64,000 nucleotides of DNA from GCA-001856825 sp049965815. Its GTDB lineage: Archaea > Thermoplasmatota > Thermoplasmata > Thermoplasmatales > GCA-001856825. Below, piece after piece: positions 1 to 9,700 of this stretch (its first letter is position 1; every line of letters starts with the position of its first letter). The notes beneath the pieces are model-generated. The model was not told where the DNA came from. It made no database searches and saw only the letters and a list, made by a program, of their open reading frames with translations. The position numbers were made by a program, and so were the translations under genes. Location: positions 8,102 to 72,101 of the forward strand of contig JBMFVV010000005.1 in assembly GCA_049965815.1 (NCBI GenBank), in the 5' to 3' direction.

Positions 1-919
1 ATATTGATACTGAGAGTATGAGTATCAACACGGAGCCAACAGTTATGTTGAGAGCGCGGGAAGATGACCTGAATCTCTTCGTCCTACCGGCAACGCTCGG
101 AAGTTTGGATGCGATCTTGCCCACAGACGAGACGAAGCTAGTGAGAGACCCCGCGACCTGGCTGGTCCTCTGATAAACTGAGGACATCATCTCGTTCCTT
201 CTCCTCATCTTTCTCTGCCCCTGTGCTCCTGTATCTGCTTCAAACGTGTAACGTTCAGTCATCCTTATCAGAGGGTTGATGATGTAGCGTGAATTGATTA
301 TGATCACTATCACCATGACGAGTATCATGATGAGAGTACCTGCAAGATCCTGGCGGCTTGCCAGTTCAACCGCAACCTGTCCTATACCGAAAACGTGGTA
401 GTCCTGGGAACCCAATTGTATAACCTCTGAAAGAGTGATGTAGAACAGTCCGCTTGCGAAACTTGGCATGATGTTTGCAACTATCTTCTGATAGCTGGAG
501 GGAAGGTAGAGATACCTGAACCTTTTCCAAAGGGACATCTTGAATGCGTATGTGGATTCAAGCAGCTCCTGCGGAATGTGTGTGACAGCCTGGTAAACGC
601 CTATTATTATGTTCCATACGAGTGCAGTTATGATCAGCACGTCAACAGACAGTTCCGTCCCCACTGGTCCTCCAATGTCCTTCAGAAAAAAGACCAGCAC
701 TATTGGGAAGAAGGAGATGACGGGAATTGCCTCAAGTACATCAACGATGGGTATCAGTATCAATTCCGCTACCCTGACCCTCGCGGCAAGTATTCCCACG
801 ATAACTGCTATGAAAATGGAAATACCCATGAGAATCCACAATCTTAGGAATGTGACACCTGTTGCCTCAAGTATGAGAAGTATGAGGGCGAAACTTACCA
901 TGACTCCCAACACAATCAA
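1..919 (-). CDS. ABC transporter permease, nitrate/sulfonate-type, probably duplicated (partial)
   Basis: Read on the minus strand, this open frame runs off the left edge, so its C-terminus is missing. The visible part has several hydrophobic segments and an EAA-like loop (ELLESTYAFK...WKRFRYLYLPS) typical of BPD-type inner-membrane permeases that contact an ABC ATPase. After the first permease unit comes a basic linker and then a new hydrophobic segment at the window edge. This fits the archaeal 'duplicated permease' form of anion transporters, but that is inference from the partial view. An in-frame TAG at 941-943 limits the N-terminus. I chose the TTG at 919, preceded by an AAGGA motif; ATG 901 is the alternative. 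The gene is divergent from the ATPase at 1105 and probably works with it. Confidence 0.75.
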   Translation of the reverse strand, partial: MIVLGVMVSFALILLILEATGVTFLRLWILMGISIFIAVIVGILAARVRVAELILIPIVDVLEAIPVISFFPIVLVFFLKDIGGPVGTELSVDVLIITALVWNIIIGVYQAVTHIPQELLESTYAFKMSLWKRFRYLYLPSSYQKIVANIMPSFASGLFYITLSEVIQLGSQDYHVFGIGQVAVELASRQDLAGTLIMILVMVIVIIINSRYIINPLIRMTERYTFEADTGAQGQRKMRRRNEMMSSVYQRTSQVAGSLTSFVSSVGKIASKLPSVAGRTKRFRSSSRALNITVGSVLILILSVSI

Positions 920-1075
920 ACGTGCGTAGAAATCCTTTTCCTAAGCTAATACGTTTTAACGGGAGAGATTTCTTAGAAGTGAAGATGAAAAATTCCATCA
1001 TCGGTCCATTCCCAGCCGTCCCAGCCCACTCCTCTGGTCCTGTAATGACGGGTAAGTAGTTCTATGTCAGGCAAG

Positions 1076-1088
1076 ACTATATAATATC
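1076..1088 (+). promoter_or_regulatory. TATA box for the ABC ATPase gene (leaderless)
   Basis: The A/T-rich stretch ACTATATAATATC is centred about 24 nt before the ATG at 1105. That spacing puts the transcription start at or next to the start codon, so the mRNA is probably leaderless. It supports ATG 1105 over the upstream TTG at 1090. Confidence 0.6.
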
Positions 1089-1104
1089 ATTGCCTTTGGC
1101 ATTG

Positions 1105-1860
1105 ATGGATTTACTGGAACTGAAAGGTATAGGAGTTGAATATGACTCCAACGGAAAGAAGCTTCTTTCACTCAGTAACGTATCTTTCTCCATCCAGAGC
1201 AACCAGTTTGTGTCCATAATTGGCCCATCAGGTTGCGGAAAATCCACAATAATCAAGATTCTCCTTGGGCTCCTGAAACCGTCGGCTGGTTCCATCACCC
1301 TTGGAGGGAAACCGTTTGACGCATCTAACCTGAAGTTCTCAGTCGTGTTCCAGAATCCAGCCCTGTTTCCTTGGCTTGACGTGCTGAAGAACGTGGAAAT
1401 CGCGCTGGAGGCAATAACGGATGACGAGAAATACATCAGGGAAACAGCAGAGAAATTCATAAAGATTGTTGGAATAGATGGTTTTGAGGAAGCGTACCCG
1501 AGGGAACTTTCTGGCGGCATGAAGCAGAGGGTATCGATAGCAAGGGCACTTGCAACAGGGCCTGATCTGCTGTTGCTGGATGAACCATTTGCAGCGCTCG
1601 ACGTGTTCTCCGCACAGGCACTGAGGGAAGAGCTCCTTGACCTATGGGAATCACCCGACCTTCCCCCGGATACTGTTTTCATGGTGACGCACAATGTGGA
1701 CGAGGCAGTGCAGATGAGCGACAAGATAATAGTGCTCAGCCCCAGGCCAGGAAGGGTTCTGGGGGAGATAAAGGTCGAGCTGCCAAGGCCAAGAAACACA
1801 AGGAGTGAAGAATTCTACTCCGTAGTTGACTCAGTCGTAAAACTGATGTCGTCCGACTAG
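1105..1860 (+). CDS. ABC transporter ATP-binding protein, NitT/TauT type
   Basis: This 251-residue ATPase powers import by the neighbouring permease. All ABC motifs are present: Walker A GPSGCGKST (residues 40-48), a Q-loop in VVFQNPALFPW, the signature LSGGMKQR, Walker B LLLLDEPFAALD and the H-loop MVTHNVDEA. Similarity in layout is to SsuB/TauB/NrtD ATPases for nitrate, sulfonate or taurine; the actual substrate cannot be read from sequence. Start ATG 1105 is chosen from the TATA spacing. The protein lacks a C-terminal AAA-associated regulatory domain, which here lies in the convergent gene that follows. The two stop codons share the palindrome CTAG at 1857-1860. Confidence 0.9.
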   Translation: MDLLELKGIGVEYDSNGKKLLSLSNVSFSIQSNQFVSIIGPSGCGKSTIIKILLGLLKPSAGSITLGGKPFDASNLKFSVVFQNPALFPWLDVLKNVEIALEAITDDEKYIRETAEKFIKIVGIDGFEEAYPRELSGGMKQRVSIARALATGPDLLLLDEPFAALDVFSAQALREELLDLWESPDLPPDTVFMVTHNVDEAVQMSDKIIVLSPRPGRVLGEIKVELPRPRNTRSEEFYSVVDSVVKLMSSD

Positions 1861-2327
1861 CCCTGGTAGACCAGCAGGCCAACGTCCCTGTCAAATGTAA
1901 ATAGCTTTGTGTACCTTCCCCAGTTCAGCACAATCTTGAATGTATCGTCGTGCTCGCCTGCAGGGAATATCTCGCCAAGATACTTTTCAACTTCCTCGCT
2001 CTGAATCTCCTTAGCGCCGCGGGACTTGAAGTAGTTTATCAGCGAATGAAATGGTTCAACTTCCTTCACAAGCTCCTTCAGCTGCTTCTTTCTCTCCTCT
2101 GTGTTCGACTGAAGGAATTTCTTTCCAACTTCAGTGAGAGTTGCATCACCATTCGATACCTTGATCAGATTGAGGCTCTCTGCATCATCAAGAAGATTCA
2201 TCAGCGTCGTCCTCTCTTCGTCCAGCGAATCGTCCAGCTTTGCTATGTCCGTCGATTTGCCTATGTCTTCCAGTATCTCCAGTAATCCTATCAAACTGTT
2301 CGGGCCAACGGTCTCAAGACGATGCAT
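1857..2327 (-). CDS. Stand-alone AAA-associated C-terminal domain protein
   Basis: The 156-residue protein resembles the AAA-associated C-terminal domain (Pfam AAA_assoc_C type) that archaea and bacteria attach to, or encode beside, nitrate/taurine-type ABC ATPases. The N-terminal half reads as a winged-helix-like unit (GLLEILEDIGKSTDIAKL...LTEVGKKFL) and the C-terminal half holds the conserved NWGRYTKLFTFD stretch. It probably modulates the adjacent transporter, possibly by sensing substrate; this is inference. ATG 2327 is preferred over TTG 2339. A TATA-like TTTTTAAA lies about 35 nt upstream. It is transcribed against the ABC ATPase gene, tail to tail. Confidence 0.65.
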   Translation of the reverse strand: MHRLETVGPNSLIGLLEILEDIGKSTDIAKLDDSLDEERTTLMNLLDDAESLNLIKVSNGDATLTEVGKKFLQSNTEERKKQLKELVKEVEPFHSLINYFKSRGAKEIQSEEVEKYLGEIFPAGEHDDTFKIVLNWGRYTKLFTFDRDVGLLVYQG

Positions 2328-2388
2328 ATGTCGATTCAATAAACATTATAATACCAAGTTTAAAAACATAATGATTGCATCAGTTTAA

Positions 2389-4332
2389 CTACTTTCTTCC
2401 CTTTTGCACAAGTGGTTCAAGGGAAAACTGCTTGATAGTATAGTTCCTCGGTGAAGAAAATGGCCTGAATTCCTTCCCGTTTCCTGTGAAGAACTTGCTG
2501 AAGAATTCTACGTAAATCAGCCTTGCACCCTGTATTCCAGGTTCGAAGATAGCTATGACAAGATTCAGCATCTGGCCTACGATAAGTATTACGAATCCAA
2601 ATATGATAAGCCCGATGGAATGTTTCAGCGTACCGAGGAATATATCGTCGAACACAAGGGCCAATATGACTGATGACAGGAGTATGCCGACAAGCCTGGT
2701 ATAGGAGAGGATGTGGCTGATGATTGTCGTGACCTCCAGCATGGCCTGGACCTTCTCAGAGTAAAGTACGATTCCAAGTCCAGCGGCAAGCATCGGGAAT
2801 GCGATCAGGGCAAAGATGTTCGTCGACGGGTTGAGGCTCTGCCTCTTCAGTACCTCGAGTCCTATGATGACGATTGAATACGCTAGCAGGAGCCAGCCTA
2901 TCTTCCCTATGGCTTCCTTTGTTCTACCGTGGATATAATTTATCACGAATCCAAATATGAGACCCACGCTCACCATTGCCACCCCAACGTACCCGGACAT
3001 CAGGAGAAGCAACTTCAGGCCGGCTGGCTGGAGAACAGCAAAGTGTGGATAATTGAAATTGAATCCAAAATAATTATCAAACAGTACGCCTATGGCAATT
3101 GCTATGATTGAGCCGGGTATCATCGCCTTTGCAACTATCTTGAGGCTTCTCCTGCTCATCATGCTGAGCACGAATCTTCCGATGAACTTTGGCATCCTCG
3201 ATTTCTTTGGGGGGTGATCCACCCTCCTGATGATCCAGAGTGATAGCAGCAGTATTGTTAACCCATACCCCACATCACCTATCATGAATCCGAAGAATAT
3301 CGGGAATATCAGCGCAAATACGAGTGTTGGGTCAAACTCCACCGACTGGGGGAGGGAATAGAAGCGGATGAAAAACTCGAACAGCCTTATCCTCTTGGGA
3401 TTTTTCAGCGCTGTCGGCGGAATCTCTTCCGTTTTCACCTTCTCAACTATTATCTCGTCCTTTGTCACTGATGACAGGACACTATTCATCTGATCGAAAT
3501 TCATGGCTGGAACCCAGCCCTCCAGGACAACGGCTCTCTCAGTCCCGAATAACTTTGACGACACATCGATCTTCTTCAGTTCAATGTCCAGCTGTTCCCT
3601 TATTGCTGCCACAGTGCTGAAGTTCCTGTCTGATATTTTACCAAGATCAGCCCTGATCTCTTCTATCAGCTTCACGGTTTCCGCCAGTTTCTCTTTCAGC
3701 CTGGAAAGAACAGTTTGAACATCGCCGCTTTCGTTTGGTACGGGGAGGATGTCAATCTTCTCGTTCTTCACGATATCAGCAAATTGAGACTCCGAATACT
3801 TCGGGATTACGGCAAGGATGTAATCGCCTCCGCCGACCAGCATTGAATCCTTTATTGCCTTCAGTTTCACAGTGACGTTTGCATCGTTCTTTACCAGGTA
3901 GGATGTGAGACTGCTCCCGCTGAGCAGTGATAAATCTCCCTTGTAGAATGTCATTTTGTCCAGGACGGATACCTCTTCCTGTATCAGTTTCTGGTTGGAC
4001 AGGGCCTCGCTTTCCCTTTCCCTCAGGCCCCTCACCTGATCGAAGATACCAATGCTCTCAGCTGCAGCCACCAGTTCCCTGATGTCCCTGAAGAGCATCT
4101 TCTCCTCAACTTCCCTAGGAACCATGGATGATTCCAGGCCCCTGATCTTCCTCGAGAGATCGCTGAGTTTTGCATACGACTCACCTGCAGGCAGTGGTTT
4201 TATCATGTCAGAAGTGATGGAAACAGGCTCAATCTGTATAATTCCCATGTCGTGGAGTGCGGAGAGTACCACCTCTTCGTTTGACTTTGTCGAAATGATC
4301 CTCACTCTCAGCATCTTCACGGGCGTTAGCAT
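2389..4332 (-). CDS. atpI: A-type ATP synthase subunit I (stator a subunit)
   Basis: This 647-residue protein is the membrane stator subunit that forms the proton half-channels against the K ring. The N-terminal ~310 residues are soluble with coiled-coil stretches. The C-terminal half has seven or so membrane segments, including GFMIGDVGYGLTILL and the ISHILSYTRLVGILLSSV region that carries the essential channel Arg of the family. It is the last gene of the ATPase operon, 9 nt after the H subunit gene. Placing I last differs from many archaea, where H and I come first. Confidence 0.95.
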   Translation of the reverse strand: MLTPVKMLRVRIISTKSNEEVVLSALHDMGIIQIEPVSITSDMIKPLPAGESYAKLSDLSRKIRGLESSMVPREVEEKMLFRDIRELVAAAESIGIFDQVRGLRERESEALSNQKLIQEEVSVLDKMTFYKGDLSLLSGSSLTSYLVKNDANVTVKLKAIKDSMLVGGGDYILAVIPKYSESQFADIVKNEKIDILPVPNESGDVQTVLSRLKEKLAETVKLIEEIRADLGKISDRNFSTVAAIREQLDIELKKIDVSSKLFGTERAVVLEGWVPAMNFDQMNSVLSSVTKDEIIVEKVKTEEIPPTALKNPKRIRLFEFFIRFYSLPQSVEFDPTLVFALIFPIFFGFMIGDVGYGLTILLLSLWIIRRVDHPPKKSRMPKFIGRFVLSMMSRRSLKIVAKAMIPGSIIAIAIGVLFDNYFGFNFNYPHFAVLQPAGLKLLLLMSGYVGVAMVSVGLIFGFVINYIHGRTKEAIGKIGWLLLAYSIVIIGLEVLKRQSLNPSTNIFALIAFPMLAAGLGIVLYSEKVQAMLEVTTIISHILSYTRLVGILLSSVILALVFDDIFLGTLKHSIGLIIFGFVILIVGQMLNLVIAIFEPGIQGARLIYVEFFSKFFTGNGKEFRPFSSPRNYTIKQFSLEPLVQKGRK

Positions 4333-4341
4333 ATCTTTACC

Positions 4342-4650
4342 TCATTCTAGTATTGTATTCATCATCTTGTCCAGCACTTCCTTGGAAACCTGCCTCTTCA
4401 GCTTGCCTATCTCCTCATCGAATTTCCTCTCTATCTCCTTTGCATCCTTTGAAGCAGCTTCTCTCTCTGCGTTCATCTTTTCTTCGTATTCCTTCCTTGC
4501 AGCTTCCTCGGCTTCCCTTAGTATTTCCTTCTTCCTTTCCTGTGCTTCCTTCACTATTCTCTTTGCTTCGTCTGCTGCCCTAGCAAGCCTTTCCTGGCTC
4601 TCCTTTTCCTTCTCCTTTATAGCTTTCAGCGTATCCAGATCCGCAGTCAC
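4342..4650 (-). CDS. atpH: A-type ATP synthase subunit H (peripheral stalk)
   Basis: The 102-residue product is almost entirely charged heptad sequence (KEKEKESQERLARAADEAKR...), as expected for the H coiled coil that pairs with E to form the peripheral stalk. The GTG start overlaps the TGA of the preceding 42-codon ORF by four bases (GTGA). A near-perfect Shine-Dalgarno GAAGGTGAT precedes it. Coupled translation with the small ORF is likely. Confidence 0.85.
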   Translation of the reverse strand: MTADLDTLKAIKEKEKESQERLARAADEAKRIVKEAQERKKEILREAEEAARKEYEEKMNAEREAASKDAKEIERKFDEEIGKLKRQVSKEVLDKMMNTILE

Positions 4651-4775
4651 AATATCACCTTCAGAATGATGTAAACCGCTACCATGAGGATGGCAAGATT
4701 CACTGCCACTATCACCCTCGTGGCAAGGAAGAACTTCCTCTGGGATGGGTTGGCGAACCTATACAGCCTCCTCAC
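4647..4775 (-). CDS. Small membrane protein inside the ATPase operon (42 aa)
   Basis: The frame from GTG 4775 to TGA 4647 encodes a basic N-terminus (RRLYRFANPSQRKFF) followed by one hydrophobic segment (VIVAVNLAILMVAVYIILKVIL). GGAGG sits about 6-8 nt before the GTG. Its 5' end overlaps the end of atpD by 17 nt and its TGA overlaps the GTG start of atpH by 4 nt, so it is packed exactly like a translated operon gene. Without it there would be a gap of about 108 nt between atpD and atpH in an otherwise gapless operon. I do not recognise a family. An assembly factor or accessory subunit of the membrane sector is possible but unproven. Confidence 0.65.
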   Translation of the reverse strand: MRRLYRFANPSQRKFFLATRVIVAVNLAILMVAVYIILKVIL

Positions 4776-5421
4776 CCCTTTCCTCCATCTTTCCCTTAAT
4801 TATCTTGAGTGTGATGAACGTCTCCCTATCTATCTCATCCAGCCTCATCTTGATGTAGCTGGCCGTTTCCGTGAGCCTCGGAATGAGAACGTTCTCTATG
4901 GAATTTGTTCTCCTTTTCGTTTTGTCAATTTCAATGAGCAGTTTCCTCATTGCAATCTCCTTCTCGGCTATCATCATCAGATAGTTCAGGAGATCCTTGA
5001 AACTCCTCCTCGTTTCCATCAGGGAAGTGGGCAGGGAAATGTTCTCATAGAGTTCGTTCATGAAAGAATCCTCCCTTGTCATTGCTACCTCAGGGATCCT
5101 GACTCCCATCACGTTCTTTGCCGCTATGTCGACCTTCAGGTGCGGCTGGAAGAATGCCGTGTTCTCGATCTCAAGTTTTCCTGCCATGATTTCGGAGAGC
5201 CTCTCGCTCTCCATTGCCTCTTCTATGCTCTTCGTCACATCTTCCCTCATCCCCTTCACCTCCTTTGCGACCTTGAAGAATTCCATGATCAGTGAGGAAC
5301 GCTTGAGTTTCAGTAGGTCCAGCCCCCTCTTCGCAAGCCTTATCCTCCCCCTCGTTTTGAGGAGTTCCATCCTCGTTGGTCTTATATCTGAAATCTCCAA
5401 CTCATTTCCCCCATTTACCAT
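4759..5421 (-). CDS. atpD: A-type ATP synthase subunit D (central shaft)
   Basis: This 220-residue subunit forms the rotating central shaft with F. The family opening is visible as ISDIRPTRMELLKTRGRIRLAKRGLDLLKLKRSSLI, and the rest is mainly long helices as expected. ATG 5421 overlaps the end of atpB by 20 nt. An alternative TTG at 5400 is preceded by GGGGGAAATGAG and would give a start closer to the family's usual N-terminus, so the first seven residues are uncertain. Confidence 0.93.
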   Translation of the reverse strand: MVNGGNELEISDIRPTRMELLKTRGRIRLAKRGLDLLKLKRSSLIMEFFKVAKEVKGMREDVTKSIEEAMESERLSEIMAGKLEIENTAFFQPHLKVDIAAKNVMGVRIPEVAMTREDSFMNELYENISLPTSLMETRRSFKDLLNYLMMIAEKEIAMRKLLIEIDKTKRRTNSIENVLIPRLTETASYIKMRLDEIDRETFITLKIIKGKMEERGEEAV

Positions 5422-6784
5422 ACTTCTGGATGTATTCCCTCTTCACCCTGTTCATCTCCATTTCTGGGAGGCTTGCCAGTAGTTCCCAGCCCTTGTCCAG
5501 CGTTGTCTCCACTGCCCTGTCCTCATTGTACCCCTGGTTGACGAAATTTGCCTCGAATTGGTTGGCGAACTCCAGGTACGTCCTGTCATCCTTCCCCAGC
5601 GCTTCCATCCCAACGATTGAGCTGAGACTCTTGAGGTCAGTACCACGGCCGTACGCAGAATAAAGCTGGTCGGCGACGCCACGGTGGTCCTCCCTCGTTC
5701 TTCCCTTCCCGATCCCCTGGTTCATCAGCCTTGATAGGGAGGGTAGGACGTTTATGGGCGGATATATGCCTCTCCTGTGCAGTTCCCTGCTAACGAATAT
5801 CTGCCCCTCCGTTATGTACCCCGTAAGGTCTGGAATAGGATGCGTCATGTCGTCTGATGGCATTGAAAGGATTGGTAACTGCGTAATGGATCCATTCCTC
5901 CCCTTTATCTTCCCCGCTCTTTCATAAATGGTTGAAAGGTCTGTGTAAAGGTAGCCGGGATATCCCCTTCTACCGGGGACCTCCTCTCTTGCTGCAGAAA
6001 TTTCTCTCAGGGCTTCAGCATAATTCGTCATGTCAGTCAGTATGACAAGGACGTGCATCTCCCTCTCATACGCAAGGTATTCCGCCGCAGTCAGCGCAAC
6101 CCTTGGAAGTATCGTCCTTTCCATTGATGGGTCAGAAGCGAGATTGAGGAAAAGCACTGACCTCATCAGTGCACCCGTGCTCCTGAACTCGTCTATGAAG
6201 AAGTTCGCTTCCTCAGATGTTATCCCCATGGCTGCGAAAACTATGGAAAAACCTTCAGATGAGCTCAGCACTTTCGCCTGTCTTGCAATCTGAGCTGCAA
6301 GCCTGTTGTGCGGAAGTCCAGATCCCGAGAACAGCGGCAATTTCTGTCCCCTGACGAGCGTGTTCATGCCGTCTATTGTGGAAATACCCGTCTGGATGAA
6401 TTCAGAAGGTTCCTCCCTTGAATATGGATTTATTGCATTGCCTACGATCTCCACTTTCTCTTCAGAAATTATGTTACCCATCCCGTCCCTTGGCTCACCG
6501 AGTCCGTTGAATACCCTTCCTATCATCTCGTCCGATACGGGTATCCTTGCGATATCCCCTGTGAATCTGACGGATGTGTTATCAACGTCAAGTCCAGTGG
6601 TCGGGCCGAATATCTGCACTATCGCAATGCCCTTTCTTGCCTCAAGCACCTGCCCTGTCCTTCTTTCACCGTTTGAGAGCGTTATTTCAACCATTTCGGC
6701 GTATCCTACGTTCTCCACTCTCTCAACGAATAGCAGCGGTCCCGCTATCTTCGAAACTGTCTTGTACCTTATATCAGAACTCAT
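5402..6784 (-). CDS. atpB: A-type ATP synthase subunit B (regulatory)
   Basis: The 460-residue B subunit alternates with A in the catalytic hexamer and binds nucleotide without catalysing. The P-loop is degenerate as normal for B (LPLFSGSGLPHNRLAAQ). Other hallmarks are LVILTDMTNYAEALREIS and PSLSRLMNQGIGKG. Its ATG overlaps the atpA stop by 4 nt, and its own stop lies inside the start of atpD. The length is typical. Confidence 0.97.
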   Translation of the reverse strand: MSSDIRYKTVSKIAGPLLFVERVENVGYAEMVEITLSNGERRTGQVLEARKGIAIVQIFGPTTGLDVDNTSVRFTGDIARIPVSDEMIGRVFNGLGEPRDGMGNIISEEKVEIVGNAINPYSREEPSEFIQTGISTIDGMNTLVRGQKLPLFSGSGLPHNRLAAQIARQAKVLSSSEGFSIVFAAMGITSEEANFFIDEFRSTGALMRSVLFLNLASDPSMERTILPRVALTAAEYLAYEREMHVLVILTDMTNYAEALREISAAREEVPGRRGYPGYLYTDLSTIYERAGKIKGRNGSITQLPILSMPSDDMTHPIPDLTGYITEGQIFVSRELHRRGIYPPINVLPSLSRLMNQGIGKGRTREDHRGVADQLYSAYGRGTDLKSLSSIVGMEALGKDDRTYLEFANQFEANFVNQGYNEDRAVETTLDKGWELLASLPEMEMNRVKREYIQKYGKWGK

Positions 6785-9700
6785 ATTTTGTCAGCCCTCC
6801 CCTTTATTTCATCCTCCATAAGCTTGGACAGGGAAGCGAAATACTGCTCAACCTCTCCCTCCTTAACCTCCTTGAACCTTGAAAGCTTCTCCCTGAAGGA
6901 AAGTGTATTCAGGTCTGAAACAGCAGCGCCTTTTGATACTGCATACTTTTCAAGCTGGTCCATCTGCAGTATTGATTTCAGGATGAGGAACTGCTTCCTG
7001 AGGGAACAGTAGGTATCAACATCGTCAAATGCACTCTGCTGCAGGAAATATTCCCTTATGGCCCTTGCAACATCAAGTACCTCCTTCTCATTTTCTGGCA
7101 GAGCATCATAACCGACCAGCTGTGCAACCTCCTGCAGTTCGCTCTCCTCCTGGAGTATCTCCATGCTTCTCAGGTACTGAGTATGCCATTCCTGTGAAAC
7201 GTTCTTTTCAAACCATTTCCTCACTTCCTCGGAGTAAAGTGAATAACTGGTCAGCCAGTTCACCGACGGGAAGTGCCTCCTCTGTGCGAGTGATGCATCC
7301 AGCCCCCAGAAAACCCTAGTGACCCTGAGCGTGTTCTGTGAAACGGGTTCGGAAATATCCCCACCTGGCGGTGATACTGCCCCTATTATCGTTACCGATC
7401 CTGTTCTTTCCTTCTGCCCCAGCACTACTGAATTACCCGCCCTTTCGTAGAATTCAGCAACCCTTCTCCCGAGATAAGCCGGATACCCCTCTTCTCCGGG
7501 CATCTCTTCAAGTCTACCTGATATCTCCCTCAGCGCTTCCGCCCATCTTGATGTGCTGTCGGCCATGAGGGCAACGTTATAACCCATGTCCCTGAAGTAT
7601 TCTGCCATTGTGACTCCTGTGTAGATGCTAGCCTCCCTTGCAGCCACAGGCATGTTTGAAGTGTTTGCTATCAATATTGTTCTTTCCATGAGCGGTTTCC
7701 CAGTCTTCGGGTCTGTCAGTTCTGGGAAGGTCGTGAGAATCTCAGTCATCTCATTTCCCCTTTCACCGCATCCTACGTAAATGACAACCTCAGAATCTGC
7801 CCATTTTGCCAGCTGGTGCTGAACGACAGTGTTGTGAAGCACTATCCCGCCATAGCCACCTATGAAATTTTGTCCATAATCAGGCACTGAAACATCATAA
7901 ACAGTGAATGGTCCATCCTCTACTTCTATACTGGTTATCTCATCAGAATACACGTAATTAGAGGCATTTGCTATTGTTCCTAATCTTTCAGATATTGAAG
8001 CTCCCACGTCTTCTTCTACAATTTGCATAAAATTTGAGAAAGTGTTCATGCTCATATGTTCATTGTTGCCTATGTAATTGAAAATTTCAATTCCGTTATC
8101 GAGCAGTTTAGAATAAGATGTTCTTCTGTACATCTCTGACAAAAACTCCCTTGACGCAGGGACAATGTTAAGGGAGTCAAATGAACGCTTCTTAGAAGCA
8201 ACATATTCCTGTATGGAAGAAATCTTCCCGTGTTCTCCATGTATTGCATTATAAAAGAGCTCTAAATTGCTCTTGCTTCTGATGTAAATTCTATGATATA
8301 CTCTCTCATTAATTTCCCTCTTACCGAAGGTATGAATTATGCCAAGTCTAGTCAATAGATACGATAGTTGGGTCTTTAGACGCTCACTTGCAGTTGAAAG
8401 CTCAACCGTCCCATCATAGAATGACCCATCTCCAATGAAATATGCCTGTAGAAATGCATTTAGGGTTTCTTGGCTAGATGATAAGATTAGATTTGGAATC
8501 TGCTTCACCGTGGCTGTTCTACCAGCTCCAATGACATCTAGGAAATTTACTAGTACCCTGCTGTGTATCAGTACATTGGGAGTTTTATTGCTCTGAATCT
8601 CCATCTTTGCATCTAGACCAAAAAGATCCTTTGACAACTTGATAAATCTTTCGAGTAAACTGCTTTCTGAATTAGTGAATACAACTGTTCCATCGCCTCT
8701 AATGTAACCTTCTGAAACATAATAACCAATGAATTCAGCCAGCTCGTTGCTTACCTTTTTGGGGAGTGTAGCGAGGCTGCTTCTTCTTTCACCTACTAGG
8801 AATTTGGGCCACGGGAGCGGCTTTCCCATCTTTTCATATACCACTTTTACCCATTCGAGTTTCGGTCTGATAGCTTTAGACTTTCTTGTCAACCCATATA
8901 TAGCATATTTTGGAATGTCTATCTTGATTTTCCTTGAGGATGCTAACCTGAGCAACTCCGCAATTTCACTTCTTATGTTATCATCATCAACTCTTAACGA
9001 TGAAAGTTCATACGGATTGATTTCTTGGTCATTGCCATTAATGGAAACCTTTTTTGCGGACAGTATGTAATTTCCGATTGAAAGGTCCTTAGCCATTGTT
9101 TCTTCTATCTGGCCTCTCCCGTTTACTTTGAACAACTTGTGGACAGGGGTAACCCTTACTTCCCTTCCGGTTCGAGTTTTGACCTTTATCACGGTGTCAC
9201 TCTTTCCTCTATAAATAATATTTGATTTGCTCTTGGCAATTCTATTCTCATTCAAGGAGAATAACTGAATGGAATCAGGAAGTTCAAGATATTCACCTCC
9301 ATCCTCTTGTCTTTTTATGGATATATTTTCGTATTTTTTAAAGAGTTCTTCTATCTTTACTATAGAGCCATTTCCGAGCAGAACTGGGGTGTCTCCAGTG
9401 ACGCATTTACCCGACCCAAATGGACCAGGTACTGCAACCGTCCCGCCTTTTGCAACGGGGAAGAATGTGTCAATGACCCTTTGTCCAGTGATCAGGGGAA
9501 TCTCCGGTGGCAGTTTCCTGACGACAGGTCTTGGCGACCTGACAGGCCAGTACTGCCCCATTGAAACTTCCCTGGGGCCTGACTTGGATGATAGATGCGC
9601 AACCGTCTCAGTTGGACCGAACTCTCCCTCTGATATGTCCGTGATCACTCCCTCCATCCCTGGTGGGACCATGACTCTGTGTTCTATTATCGACGTTTCC

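Noticed and set aside
4052..4669. 205-codon plus-strand frame opposite atpI/atpH
   Set aside because: The composition is serine/phenylalanine rich, as expected for the antisense reading of a charged coiled-coil gene.
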